A DNA stretch of 7,958 nucleotides, from assembly GCA_002296975.1 (NCBI GenBank), contig DBIS01000291.1, positions 6,824 to 14,781 of the forward strand. Direction: 5' to 3'. The position numbers were made by a program, and so were the translations under genes. Below the pieces are notes generated by a model. The model was not told the origin of the DNA. It saw only the letters and a program-made list of their open reading frames with translations, and ran no database searches. Origin of the DNA: Deltaproteobacteria bacterium UBA796. GTDB taxonomy: Bacteria > Myxococcota_A > UBA796. Shown here piece by piece: positions 1-6,448 of this stretch (its first letter is position 1; the number at the start of each line of letters is the position of its first letter).

Positions 1-13
1 CCCCCCCCCCCCC
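1..13. repeat. Run of 13 cytosines at the window edge
   Basis: A pure C homopolymer begins the window and would encode Pro-Pro-Pro-Pro in the frame of the partial flotillin-like gene. It may be a contig-edge or low-quality artefact. Confidence 0.5.
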
Positions 14-135
14 GCCATATCGCGAGCTTTCCAGCCATGGTCCGATCCGTCCTCGAAGAGCTCCACAGCTCCACGGGGGTCGACGTCCCGGGCATCCTCT
101 CAGGCTCCGTCAACAGTTCGGAGGTGCCATCATGA
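1..135 (+). CDS. C-terminal end of a flotillin-like (SPFH) protein, partial
   Basis: An open frame runs from the left edge to a TGA at 133-135, leaving 44 codons of the 3' end of a gene that begins outside the window. Its last part contains VLEELHSSTGVDVPGIL, which lines up with LVEELKAGTGIDIPLVV at the C-terminus of the next protein (residues 391-407). The shared pattern is EEL, a small linker, TG, then a hydrophobic residue, D, a hydrophobic residue and P. I therefore infer that this is a paralog of the downstream flotillin-like protein, probably with the same membrane-scaffold role. The stop overlaps the next start as ATGA. The first four codons (PPPP) come from a run of 13 C at the very edge and may be unreliable. 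Only the tail is visible, so the family assignment rests on that similarity alone. Confidence 0.6.
   Translation, partial: PPPPRHIASFPAMVRSVLEELHSSTGVDVPGILSGSVNSSEVPS
120..125 (+). promoter_or_regulatory. Ribosome binding site of the flotillin-like gene
   Basis: GGAGGT lies six bases upstream of the ATG at 132 and inside the last codons of the preceding gene. It is a near-perfect Shine-Dalgarno sequence. It fixes the start at 132 and fits coupled translation of the two flotillin-like genes. Confidence 0.75.
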
Positions 136-1397
136 GCGCCATTATCTCAATCCTCCTCGTATCCATGTTTTTGATTGTCGTCGGCGGCTTGGCTGTGATG
201 GCCGTCGCCAAAAATCTGGTCTACATCGCCGGTCCAAATGAGGTGCTGATATTTTCAGGTCGAAAGACCAGAGTCGGCGCGCGAAAATGGATTGGCTACC
301 GCTCCATCAAGGGTGGCCGGGGCTTTCGCATCCCGTTGATCGAGGCCGTCGACCGCTTGGACCTCACCAATATGGTGATCGATGTTTCGGTATCCAACGC
401 CTACTCCAAAGGTGGAATACCCCTCAAGGTTCAAGGCGTGGCAAACGTTAAAATCGCCGGCCATGAACCCCTGTTGGGCAACGCAGTCGAACGATTTTTA
501 GGCCGAGACCGCCGAAGCATCATCAAGGTGGCCAAAGATACACTCGAAGGAAACCTTCGGGGTGTGCTCTCTCAACTGACCCCAGAACAAGTCAATGAGG
601 ACAAGCTCCGCTTCGCCGAAAAACTCCTGGAAGAGGCTGAACACGACCTGAGCCGCCTCGGACTCACTTTGGACACCTTGAAAATTCAAAATGTGGCCGA
701 CGATGTGGGCTATCTGGACTCGATTGGTCGAAAAAGAACCGCAGAGGTGATTCGAAACGCACGGGTCAACGAGGCCGCTGCTCGAGCCCAGTCCACTCAG
801 CGAGAAGCAGAAAACCATCAACTCGCTCGGGTGCGGGACATCGAAGCAGAGATGAAGGTCCTCATGGCCGACGTCGACCGTCAAATCACCGATGCCAACA
901 CCGCCGGTCAAGCCATGATCGCTGAGGAAATCGGCGCCGTTGGGGCACTCATCGCAGAGGCCGAAGAGAATATCAAGGTTCAAGACGCCCGGGTCGAACA
1001 GGTCGCCAGGCGTTTGCTCGCAGATGTGGTCGCCCCTGCCAAAGCCCAAATGCAACAACGTCAGGCAGACGCCCAGGCACAAGCCGCGCGAATCATCGAA
1101 GATGGAAAAGCCAAGGTGGCAGTACTCGATGCCATGATCACCACGTGGCAGGCCGGTGGCGACTCAGCACGGGACATCTTCTTGATGCAAAAGCTTCAGG
1201 TCATGATGGACTCTTTGGTCAACACCATCACCGATGTCAAGATCAACCGGGTCACCATTTTGCCCTCATCAGACAACTCCACCGCCAAAAAGTCAGTCAC
1301 CTTGGTCGAAGAACTCAAGGCGGGTACAGGCATCGACATTCCCTTGGTGGTCGAACGCCTCACAGGCGGTGCTGCACCCCGGGGAAATGACGGTTAA
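132..1397 (+). CDS. Flotillin-like SPFH domain membrane protein
   Basis: The 421-residue protein has one N-terminal hydrophobic segment (about residues 4-26). An SPFH/band-7 region follows (about 28-205), including VYIAGPNEVLIFSGR near its start and IPLKVQGVANVKI at 96-108. Next is a long, charged, Ala/Glu/Gln-rich helical stretch (about 205-335) of the kind that forms the flotillin coiled coil, then a C-terminal region with LVEELKAGTGIDIP. Known flotillins anchor in the inner membrane, oligomerise and organise functional microdomains; that role is inferred here. The gene overlaps the stop of an upstream paralog by four bases and has a strong ribosome binding site, so the two probably form a hetero-oligomeric pair. 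No NfeD-type partner is visible in the window. Other SPFH families (HflK/HflC, stomatin) are less likely, because the Glu-Ala-rich coil and the overall length fit flotillin better. Confidence 0.88.
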   Translation: MSAIISILLVSMFLIVVGGLAVMAVAKNLVYIAGPNEVLIFSGRKTRVGARKWIGYRSIKGGRGFRIPLIEAVDRLDLTNMVIDVSVSNAYSKGGIPLKVQGVANVKIAGHEPLLGNAVERFLGRDRRSIIKVAKDTLEGNLRGVLSQLTPEQVNEDKLRFAEKLLEEAEHDLSRLGLTLDTLKIQNVADDVGYLDSIGRKRTAEVIRNARVNEAAARAQSTQREAENHQLARVRDIEAEMKVLMADVDRQITDANTAGQAMIAEEIGAVGALIAEAEENIKVQDARVEQVARRLLADVVAPAKAQMQQRQADAQAQAARIIEDGKAKVAVLDAMITTWQAGGDSARDIFLMQKLQVMMDSLVNTITDVKINRVTILPSSDNSTAKKSVTLVEELKAGTGIDIPLVVERLTGGAAPRGNDG

Positions 1398-1543
1398 ACA
1401 GCTGCCCTAAAACGAGGCCCATCATCAGTATTATTCATGGAAACACGACGGGTCTGAAGCCCAGCCAAAACAAGCAGCTTCAGGCCCTATACCAACGCCA
1501 AGTTTCAACCGAGCAATGGATCAGCCAAGAGCTGGGCCGGCGC
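1391..1543 (+). other. In-frame N-terminal extension of hflX lacking a standard start codon
   Basis: After an in-frame TGA at 1388-1390, the hflX frame is open from 1391. From about 1424 it encodes ISIIHGNTTGLKPSQ and then a helical stretch leading into the annotated gene. As I recall them, long-form HflX proteins from deltaproteobacteria and clostridia begin with a GNTxGLKxSQ motif followed by a LYxRRVP-like segment, which matches LYQRQVS here. So this part is probably translated. There is no ATG, GTG or TTG in frame before 1544. A purine-rich ACGAGG (1412-1417) sits six bases upstream of an ATC at 1424, and ATT codons follow at 1430 and 1433. A rare AUC/AUU start or a sequence error could explain this. 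Confidence 0.6.
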
Positions 1544-3076
1544 TTGACTGAGATGTCTCGGTCTCTCAGCCGGCAACTTGGCCTGATGATAGACCGCCGT
1601 GGCCGTGTCAGCCATGTCATCGTCGGCGATGCCCATCAGCTTTTCATCCCCGACCTGGGGCGACATCGCGCAGGTTCTGGACGTTTTCGCGGCCTTAGAC
1701 TGGTCCACACTCACCTCCGTGGCGAGGGGCTCTCTCGAGACGACCTGACCGACTTGAGTCTGCTCAAACTAGACGCCGTGATCGTCATCCAAGCCCAGGT
1801 CAACGGCATGCCTGGCTTTGTCGAGGTTGGCACAATCCGCCCTGGCGCCGCCCGCGGTGACAGCGAACCATGGAACACCGAGCGGCGGCCCTCGATAAAG
1901 GCTTGGGACGAAGACTACATCGCCTTTATCGAAGATCTCGAGAGCGCCATCGGACGGACATCCACCGTCAAGCGGGTGCCCGGTGTGGAGGCGGCCATCG
2001 TCATCGCGGTGGCCACCGGCCGGGTGGACGAAGCGGATGCCTCACTCGATGAACTCGAACGACTCGCAGACACCGCAGGACTGCAAGTACTCGACCGCAT
2101 ATTGCAGCGCCGGCGCCGGCCTGACCACAAATTTGTCATTGGAAAGGGCAAGCTCCAAGAGGTGCTTATTCGTGCAATGCAGCTCGAGGTGGAAGTCCTC
2201 ATTTTTGATGGAGAGCTCTCTCCGAGCCAACTGCGAAACCTGGCCACAGACACAGAACTCAAAGTGGTGGACCGCACCCAACTTATCTTGGACATCTTCT
2301 CTCAACGCGCCAAGACCCGCGAGGGAAAGCTCCAAGTAGAGCTCGCCCAGCTCCGCTATCGTAAACCCAGGCTCGCATTGATGCCCACAGCCATGAGCCG
2401 GCTCAGCGGTGGGATCGGTGGCCGCGGCCCAGGAGAGACCAAGCTCGAGATCAACAAACGCCGGGCTGGTGAACGCCAAACACGCTTGGAAAAGGAACTT
2501 AAAACCTTGTCCAAGCAACGGGCTTTACGGCGAAACCGCCGGCGCCGGGTGGGGCTACCTCAGGTGGCCATCGTCGGCTATACCAACGCCGGAAAGTCCA
2601 CCATGCTCAACCGGATGACCCACTCCACTGTCGACGCCGAGGACAAGCTCTTTGCCACCCTCGACCCGACAAGCCGCCGACTGCGCTTTCCTGAATCCCG
2701 CGAGGTCATATTGACCGACACGGTTGGCTTTATCCGGCACCTCCCCAAAGACTTGGTTCATGCCTTCAAATCCACCCTCGAGGAAGTCCAAGAGGCTGAC
2801 CTTTTGGTGCACCTGATCGACGCGTCGTCGCCCCTGATTCAAACCCACATCGACGCTGTCGACAAAACCTTGGCAGAATTGGGCGCAGACACCACCCCGA
2901 CCCTTCGGGTACTCAATAAAATAGACGCAGTCGACAACGCCCATTGGCCTGAAATCAAGGCCGCCCACAATGGCATACTGGTGAGCGCACAGACCGGGGA
3001 TGGGCTGGACGCGCTGATGCTCCAAATCGAGCGGCATCTGTTTCGAGAGCGCGCCTCCGGTAGCCTGGACTCGTGA
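1544..3076 (+). CDS. hflX: GTPase HflX (ribosome-associated, long form)
   Basis: HflX is a cytoplasmic GTPase that binds the 50S subunit and splits stalled or hibernating ribosomes, notably under heat stress. Counting from the TTG at 1544 (510 residues), residues 1-140 form the accessory N-terminal domain of long-form HflX (IDRRGRVSHVIVGDAH, RGLRLVHTHL). The HflX-specific domain follows at about 146-285 (KFVIGKGKLQEV, IFDGELSPSQLRNL, KLQVELAQL). The family signature GGIGGRGPGETKLE lies at 287-300, then a basic helical linker (300-335) and the G domain. The GTPase motifs are intact: G1 GYTNAGKST (345-353), G3 DTVGF (392-396), G4 NKID (458-461) and G5 SAQTG (481-485). The protein stops soon after the G domain, so the C-terminal domain of E. 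coli HflX is absent. The true N-terminus is probably about 40 codons upstream (see the extension entry). The stop overlaps the GTG of the next gene. Confidence 0.95.
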   Translation: MTEMSRSLSRQLGLMIDRRGRVSHVIVGDAHQLFIPDLGRHRAGSGRFRGLRLVHTHLRGEGLSRDDLTDLSLLKLDAVIVIQAQVNGMPGFVEVGTIRPGAARGDSEPWNTERRPSIKAWDEDYIAFIEDLESAIGRTSTVKRVPGVEAAIVIAVATGRVDEADASLDELERLADTAGLQVLDRILQRRRRPDHKFVIGKGKLQEVLIRAMQLEVEVLIFDGELSPSQLRNLATDTELKVVDRTQLILDIFSQRAKTREGKLQVELAQLRYRKPRLALMPTAMSRLSGGIGGRGPGETKLEINKRRAGERQTRLEKELKTLSKQRALRRNRRRRVGLPQVAIVGYTNAGKSTMLNRMTHSTVDAEDKLFATLDPTSRRLRFPESREVILTDTVGFIRHLPKDLVHAFKSTLEEVQEADLLVHLIDASSPLIQTHIDAVDKTLAELGADTTPTLRVLNKIDAVDNAHWPEIKAAHNGILVSAQTGDGLDALMLQIERHLFRERASGSLDS

Positions 3077-3594
3077 TTCTCTTTCTGCTCGCATGCGGTG
3101 GACCATCGTTGCTCGATAGCGCAGACTTGGGTCCTTTTTTTGCTGCCGACCCGGTCATCGATACCATTGATTTTGAATGCGACGAAGATGCCGAAGCCTG
3201 GACTTTTGTTGTTCGCACCCAAGGCTGGACCGGAGGCGGCTGGCTTTGGATGGGCAAAACGGTAGCGGATGCCGAAAGCCACAAAATCGGCTCCGTCGGG
3301 GCAGCCGCTGACGGCTCGACCGACAAACTCAAACTCAAACTCAAGATTTCAGCCGATTGGCGAGACGCCTCCGCCAACAGCTCCACCCGATGGTTGTGCT
3401 CCGACCTCGACGCACTCAGCATGATGACCACCGTGTACGACCCCAAGGCCGACCATGTGGTTGACTGCCGCGCTTGGGGTGCCGACACCACGCTTTGGTT
3501 ATCGGTAGACGGTGCTTTTGATTGCGACAAGGTCTGGCAGACCGACACTGGCGGCAGAACCGACACTGGCGGTAGCACCGACACTGGCCGCTGA
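3073..3594 (+). CDS. Putative small lipoprotein with C-terminal TDTG repeats
   Basis: This 173-residue protein matches no family I recognise. It opens MILFLLACGG, a very short leader with an LLAC lipobox and candidate lipidated Cys8. There is no positively charged n-region, so export as a lipoprotein is an inference. An in-frame TAG at 3061-3063 leaves GTG 3073 as the only usable start, and it overlaps the hflX stop as GTGA. The mature part is acidic and rich in Trp and Gly (WTGGGWLWMG at 52-61). It has an alternating KLKLKLK strand (85-91) and four further cysteines (36, 109, 132, 151), enough for two disulfides. The C-terminus is three copies of TDTG with Gly/Arg/Ser spacers (157-173). Such TDTG tails are, in my recollection, common in secreted or surface proteins of Myxococcota-like bacteria. 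Its last 96 bases are antisense to the 3' end of pdxA. Possible roles include a surface or envelope protein; no enzymatic motif is visible. Confidence 0.7.
   Translation: MILFLLACGGPSLLDSADLGPFFAADPVIDTIDFECDEDAEAWTFVVRTQGWTGGGWLWMGKTVADAESHKIGSVGAAADGSTDKLKLKLKISADWRDASANSSTRWLCSDLDALSMMTTVYDPKADHVVDCRAWGADTTLWLSVDGAFDCDKVWQTDTGGRTDTGGSTDTGR
3325..3342 (+). repeat. Hexanucleotide microrepeat (AAACTC x3)
   Basis: Three perfect direct copies of AAACTC, followed by AAG, encode the alternating Lys-Leu stretch KLKLKLK in the small lipoprotein. In a beta strand this would place all Lys on one face and all Leu on the other. The perfect identity suggests replication slippage rather than ancient conservation. 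Confidence 0.85.
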
Positions 3595-4485
3595 GCGCCG
3601 CACCTCAACCAGTTTGGTGGCCAAACCGATCGCAGCGATCATGCTGGAAGGGTCAGCGACTGACTTACCAACCAGAGCGTCGGCCGTGCCATGGTCGACA
3701 CTGGTCCGCACGATGGGCAAGCCGAGGGTCCAATTCACGCTGCGACCAAAATCGAGCATCTTGAGCGGAACCAAGCCCTGATCGTGGTACATCGCCACCA
3801 CCAAATCGAAGTCACCGTTTTTGGCCAACATAAATGCGGCCTCTGCTGAGATGGGCCCAAGCACATCGATGCCTTCAGCGCGCAACAAGGCCGCCGTCGG
3901 TGCGAGCACATCGCCTTCGCATCGGCCCAAGAGCCCGCCCTCACCCGCATGGGGGTTGAGCCCACACAAGGCCAATCGTGGAGCAGCGATGCCCAAACCG
4001 TCGATTAATGCCTGGTGGGCCGTCCGAACCGTGTGGGCCACCAATTCCGGCTGTATCGCCGCAGCCACAGCGCTCAGGGGAATGTGGGTCGTTACCAGCG
4101 CAACCCGCAACACACCGCCGGTAAAGGCCATCACCGGCGCCACCCCAAAAATCTCCCCAAGCATGTCGGTATGGCCCATACAAGAAAAGCCCTGAGCGAC
4201 CAAAGCTGCCTTGTTGATCGGACCGGTCACCATCCCGTCGACCTCTCCCCGAAATGCTGCCTTCGCCGCCATGCGAATCGCTGCCACGGGTGCGGGCTCA
4301 TCGTTGCCACATGTGTCAACAAGCTCAATCTGCGGAGACAGGGCGAGCCCTTGCCGACGGAGTGCCTCCATGATCTTGGGGCCATCCCCCATAAGCCGCA
4401 CGCAGTCAACGCCCCTGATCACCTTGAGTGCCGCAGCCGTCACCTCAAAGCCGATACCCATGCCCGGCGTCAAGGCGAGCCTCAC
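3499..4485 (-). CDS. pdxA: 4-hydroxythreonine-4-phosphate dehydrogenase PdxA
   Basis: PdxA oxidises 4-phosphohydroxy-L-threonine with NAD+ in the DXP-dependent route to pyridoxal 5'-phosphate; it is a cytoplasmic, metal-dependent enzyme. The 328-residue product keeps the family landmarks: TGPINKAAL (87-95), GHTDM (104-108), TTHIPL (132-137), GLNPHAGEGG (175-184), AMYHDQGL (231-238) and RTSVDHGTA (260-268). The histidines matching the three E. coli metal ligands (166, 211, 266) are His134, His179 and His234. The start is a GTG that overlaps the stop of the SurA-like gene as GTGA, and surA-pdxA adjacency is the E. coli order. Two oddities stand out. The N-terminal motif is TPGMGIGFEV instead of a TPGEPAGIGPE-like sequence. 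Also, the last 31 residues (298-328, with three ASVG units) lie antisense to the lipoprotein gene and go beyond the normal family end. A PdxA2-type phospho-sugar-acid dehydrogenase is a less likely alternative. Confidence 0.9.
   Translation of the reverse strand: MRLALTPGMGIGFEVTAAALKVIRGVDCVRLMGDGPKIMEALRRQGLALSPQIELVDTCGNDEPAPVAAIRMAAKAAFRGEVDGMVTGPINKAALVAQGFSCMGHTDMLGEIFGVAPVMAFTGGVLRVALVTTHIPLSAVAAAIQPELVAHTVRTAHQALIDGLGIAAPRLALCGLNPHAGEGGLLGRCEGDVLAPTAALLRAEGIDVLGPISAEAAFMLAKNGDFDLVVAMYHDQGLVPLKMLDFGRSVNWTLGLPIVRTSVDHGTADALVGKSVADPSSMIAAIGLATKLVEVRRSAASVGATASVGSAASVGLPDLVAIKSTVYR
3541..3594. repeat. Three-unit 18-base tandem repeat coding on both strands
   Basis: Three imperfect 18-base units start at 3541, 3559 and 3577, each beginning ACCGACACTGGC. 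On the + strand they encode the TDTGGR/TDTGGS/TDTGR tail of the lipoprotein, and the third unit ends with its stop codon. On the - strand they encode the three SVG-containing units of the PdxA tail (SAASVG, ATASVG, SAASVG). Codon boundaries coincide on the two strands, so the third base of each codon is the first base of the opposing codon. Confidence 0.9.
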
Positions 4486-5441
4486 AATTTGTCGGGCTCC
4501 TCAAGCTTGACCTCAACCGAGGCCTCTCGCCTGGCCATTTGATACCAAGCGTCTTCCTCGGTGACAAACTGTGCCTGAAAGACCTTCAAGGAGAGGTCGT
4601 CACGAACCTCCTCAAATGGCAGCACAGGCTGAAGCTCGCGCACCCGAAGCTCCAGGAGGAAATACCCAGGCCCACTCTTGATCGGCTGAGAAAGGGCACC
4701 GGGTTCGCTCGAAAACGCGAAGACTTCAAGGTCACCGAGCAGTTCGCCTTTTTTGAAGCGCCCCATCGCACCGCCGTCTTGGCCGTAGCCGCCCATATCG
4801 AACTCTGCGGCCAATTTGGCGAAGGACTCCCCTGCAGCATGACGCGCCCGTATGGCCTCCATTAGCAGGCGTACCCGAGCATTCTCGGCCAAACTATCGT
4901 TGGCAACCATGACCAAAATTGCGCCCAGCTCAACCTCGACGGGTCGGTCGGCGCTGCGAACCATGCGATTGTAGGCCTGGCGGAGCATGTCCTCGCTCTC
5001 CACGATGCGGGGGCGAATCAAGTACTCCTGAAATTTTCTATGCCTCAGATTTTGGCGAACCTGAGCGAGATAGTCCAGCCACCCCAAACCATCAGCTGCA
5101 ACCGCAGCCTCCAGCGCAGCCCGATCCATGCCGTGCTCAGAGCCGATGGCCTCGAGGTTGCGATTCAGCTCTTGCTCCGTCACCACCAACCCAAGCCGGT
5201 TGAGTTCTTGGTCGATGAGTACCCGGCGTATTTCCGCATCGAGCACGGTGATTTCTGCAGCACGCCGGGTTTCACCGGTGCCGCCTCTGGACGCAGTTTC
5301 GATATGGTCGCGGCCCAATTCATAGACCTGACTCAAGGTGATGACCTCGTCATTCACCACAGCGGCAATGCGGTCTACAGACCGAGCGAAAGCCTGGCCC
5401 AAAAAGGCCAGGGCGATCACACTGAGCACTGAAGCCTTCAC
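4482..5441 (-). CDS. surA: SurA-like periplasmic peptidyl-prolyl isomerase/chaperone
   Basis: SurA-type proteins escort unfolded outer-membrane proteins across the periplasm and carry parvulin peptidyl-prolyl isomerase domains. This 319-residue protein starts with a Sec signal peptide (1-19, cleavage after AFA), followed at once by the SurA N-terminal opening VDRIAAVVNDEVITLSQV (22-39). A helical chaperone domain runs to about 145. One parvulin domain spans about 168-270, with FAKLAAEFDMGGYGQDGGAMG (207-227) and PGYFLLEL (258-265). E. coli SurA is about 428 residues with two parvulin domains, so this is a single-parvulin version. The GTG start overlaps the stop of the upstream parvulin lipoprotein as GTGA, and AGAAGG just upstream can serve as the ribosome binding site. 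The downstream neighbour is pdxA, as in E. coli, which supports the surA assignment over a generic PpiC-family protein. Confidence 0.85.
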   Translation of the reverse strand: MKASVLSVIALAFLGQAFARSVDRIAAVVNDEVITLSQVYELGRDHIETASRGGTGETRRAAEITVLDAEIRRVLIDQELNRLGLVVTEQELNRNLEAIGSEHGMDRAALEAAVAADGLGWLDYLAQVRQNLRHRKFQEYLIRPRIVESEDMLRQAYNRMVRSADRPVEVELGAILVMVANDSLAENARVRLLMEAIRARHAAGESFAKLAAEFDMGGYGQDGGAMGRFKKGELLGDLEVFAFSSEPGALSQPIKSGPGYFLLELRVRELQPVLPFEEVRDDLSLKVFQAQFVTEEDAWYQMARREASVEVKLEEPDKL

Positions 5442-6448
5442 TTCACCTTCTTGGGGGCCTTCACTCCACGAGGAAGCTTGCCACCAGGAGGGCCACCGCT
5501 CGGCATGCGCATGCCTGGATGCTTGGGTGCCCGTGCAGACTCGACTTCAATGCCCTCGAGCTTGGCGTCTTCGGTGGAGATGGTCGCACCATCGCGAAGG
5601 CCATCCACGTAGCCCTCGTACAAGCTTTTAAGCTTCTCGTTCTTAATCTTACGAAGGACCGAACCCTTCATTTGTTGAAAGGTCCGCTCCACCTTGTCGC
5701 GCTTGTTGGCGGACATCACGATGTTGTAACCCTCGTCGTTCTTGAACACACCGCTGACATCGCCGACTTTAAGCTTGAAAGCCTCTTCGACAATGCTGCT
5801 GTCTAGACCAGGCTTGCCATCGCGTGGCACAAAGCCGACATCGCCACCGCGCCGCTTATATGGGCCTTCGGAGTGCTTTCCAGCGAGATCCTTGAACTGG
5901 CTAGCGTCCTTGGCGAGGGTGGCTTGAATCCGGCCGGCCTCAGCCTTGGCTGCTTCATCCGTACGGTCATCGGTGACCTTGATAAGGATACGTTTGACCT
6001 GCACCTTTTCGGGGACAACAAAGTCGTCTTGATGCTCGTCGAAGTACCCCTGAAGGGCTTCGTCGGTGAAGTCAGAGTTTTTGACCTTGGCGTAAACAGC
6101 CTCGCGAAGAAGGGTGTTTACCATGACTTTTTGGACCTTGGGGTCTTGATCAAGGCCCTCTTTAAGCGCGGCTTGGTACAAGAGTTTCTCGTCAACCAAG
6201 CGCTTGAGCACCTCTTTTTTCTCGTCGACGGTGAGCGCTTTTCCGTTTGCCGGAACCTTTCGGGCTGCGGCGGCCTTGAAGGCCTCAGTGCCGACTTTAA
6301 GCCCATTGACCGTGGCGAGGGTTTCGCCGATATCCTTGCCGGCGGCTTTCACTGCACCATCGCTTGTGGCGGCGTTATTGCTATCTCCACAGCCAGTCGC
6401 AGTAAGGGTTGCACCGATTAAAAGGGCGATCATTGTATTTGTCTTCAT
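5438..6448 (-). CDS. Parvulin-type peptidyl-prolyl isomerase lipoprotein (PrsA/SurA-like)
   Basis: The 336-residue product starts MKTNTMIALLIGATLTATGC, a lipoprotein signal peptide with Cys20 as the likely lipidated residue; the -3 position is Ala rather than the usual Leu, so the lipobox is slightly weak. A SurA_N-like helical domain follows (about 40-145: LATVNGLKVGTEAF, then Lys-rich helices). The parvulin domain spans about 147-250, with VKRILIKV, FKDLAGKHSEGPYKRRGGDVGFVPR and the closing EGYNIVM. A final Pro/Gly/Lys-rich tail (about 308-336) looks disordered. The likely role is folding of exported or outer-membrane proteins at the periplasmic face of a membrane. The ATG at 6448 was chosen over an upstream in-frame TTG (6469) because GGAG lies seven bases before it and the signal peptide begins there. 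The gene heads a unit with the SurA-like gene and pdxA, joined by 4-base overlaps. Confidence 0.85.
   Translation of the reverse strand: MKTNTMIALLIGATLTATGCGDSNNAATSDGAVKAAGKDIGETLATVNGLKVGTEAFKAAAARKVPANGKALTVDEKKEVLKRLVDEKLLYQAALKEGLDQDPKVQKVMVNTLLREAVYAKVKNSDFTDEALQGYFDEHQDDFVVPEKVQVKRILIKVTDDRTDEAAKAEAGRIQATLAKDASQFKDLAGKHSEGPYKRRGGDVGFVPRDGKPGLDSSIVEEAFKLKVGDVSGVFKNDEGYNIVMSANKRDKVERTFQQMKGSVLRKIKNEKLKSLYEGYVDGLRDGATISTEDAKLEGIEVESARAPKHPGMRMPSGGPPGGKLPRGVKAPKKVK

Noticed and set aside
498..1082. A 194-codon open frame on the - strand inside the flotillin-like gene
   Set aside because: It is antisense to a clearly recognisable SPFH/coiled-coil protein, is rich in Cys/His/Gly without any family pattern, and is explained by the codon bias of the real gene.
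1387..1410. Seven-codon ATG mini-ORF overlapping the flotillin-like stop and ending before hflX
   Set aside because: It has no ribosome binding site and no leader-peptide character such as a run of one amino acid, so it is most likely chance.
2109..2120. Palindromic GC-rich sequences GCCGGCGCCGGC here and CCGGCGCCGG at 2539-2548
   Set aside because: Both fall in Arg-rich hflX coding sequence where CGC/CGG codons create such palindromes; there is no T run or regulatory context.
3590..3600. Possible transcription terminator between the convergent gene trains
   Set aside because: The genes overlap and no hairpin followed by a T run is visible on either strand near the stops.
2955..3608. A 217-codon open frame on the - strand with VSVLPP repeats
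   Set aside because: It spans the hflX end and the whole lipoprotein gene. Its repeats are just another reading of the 18-base units, and the pdxA frame is the one with real homology on that strand.
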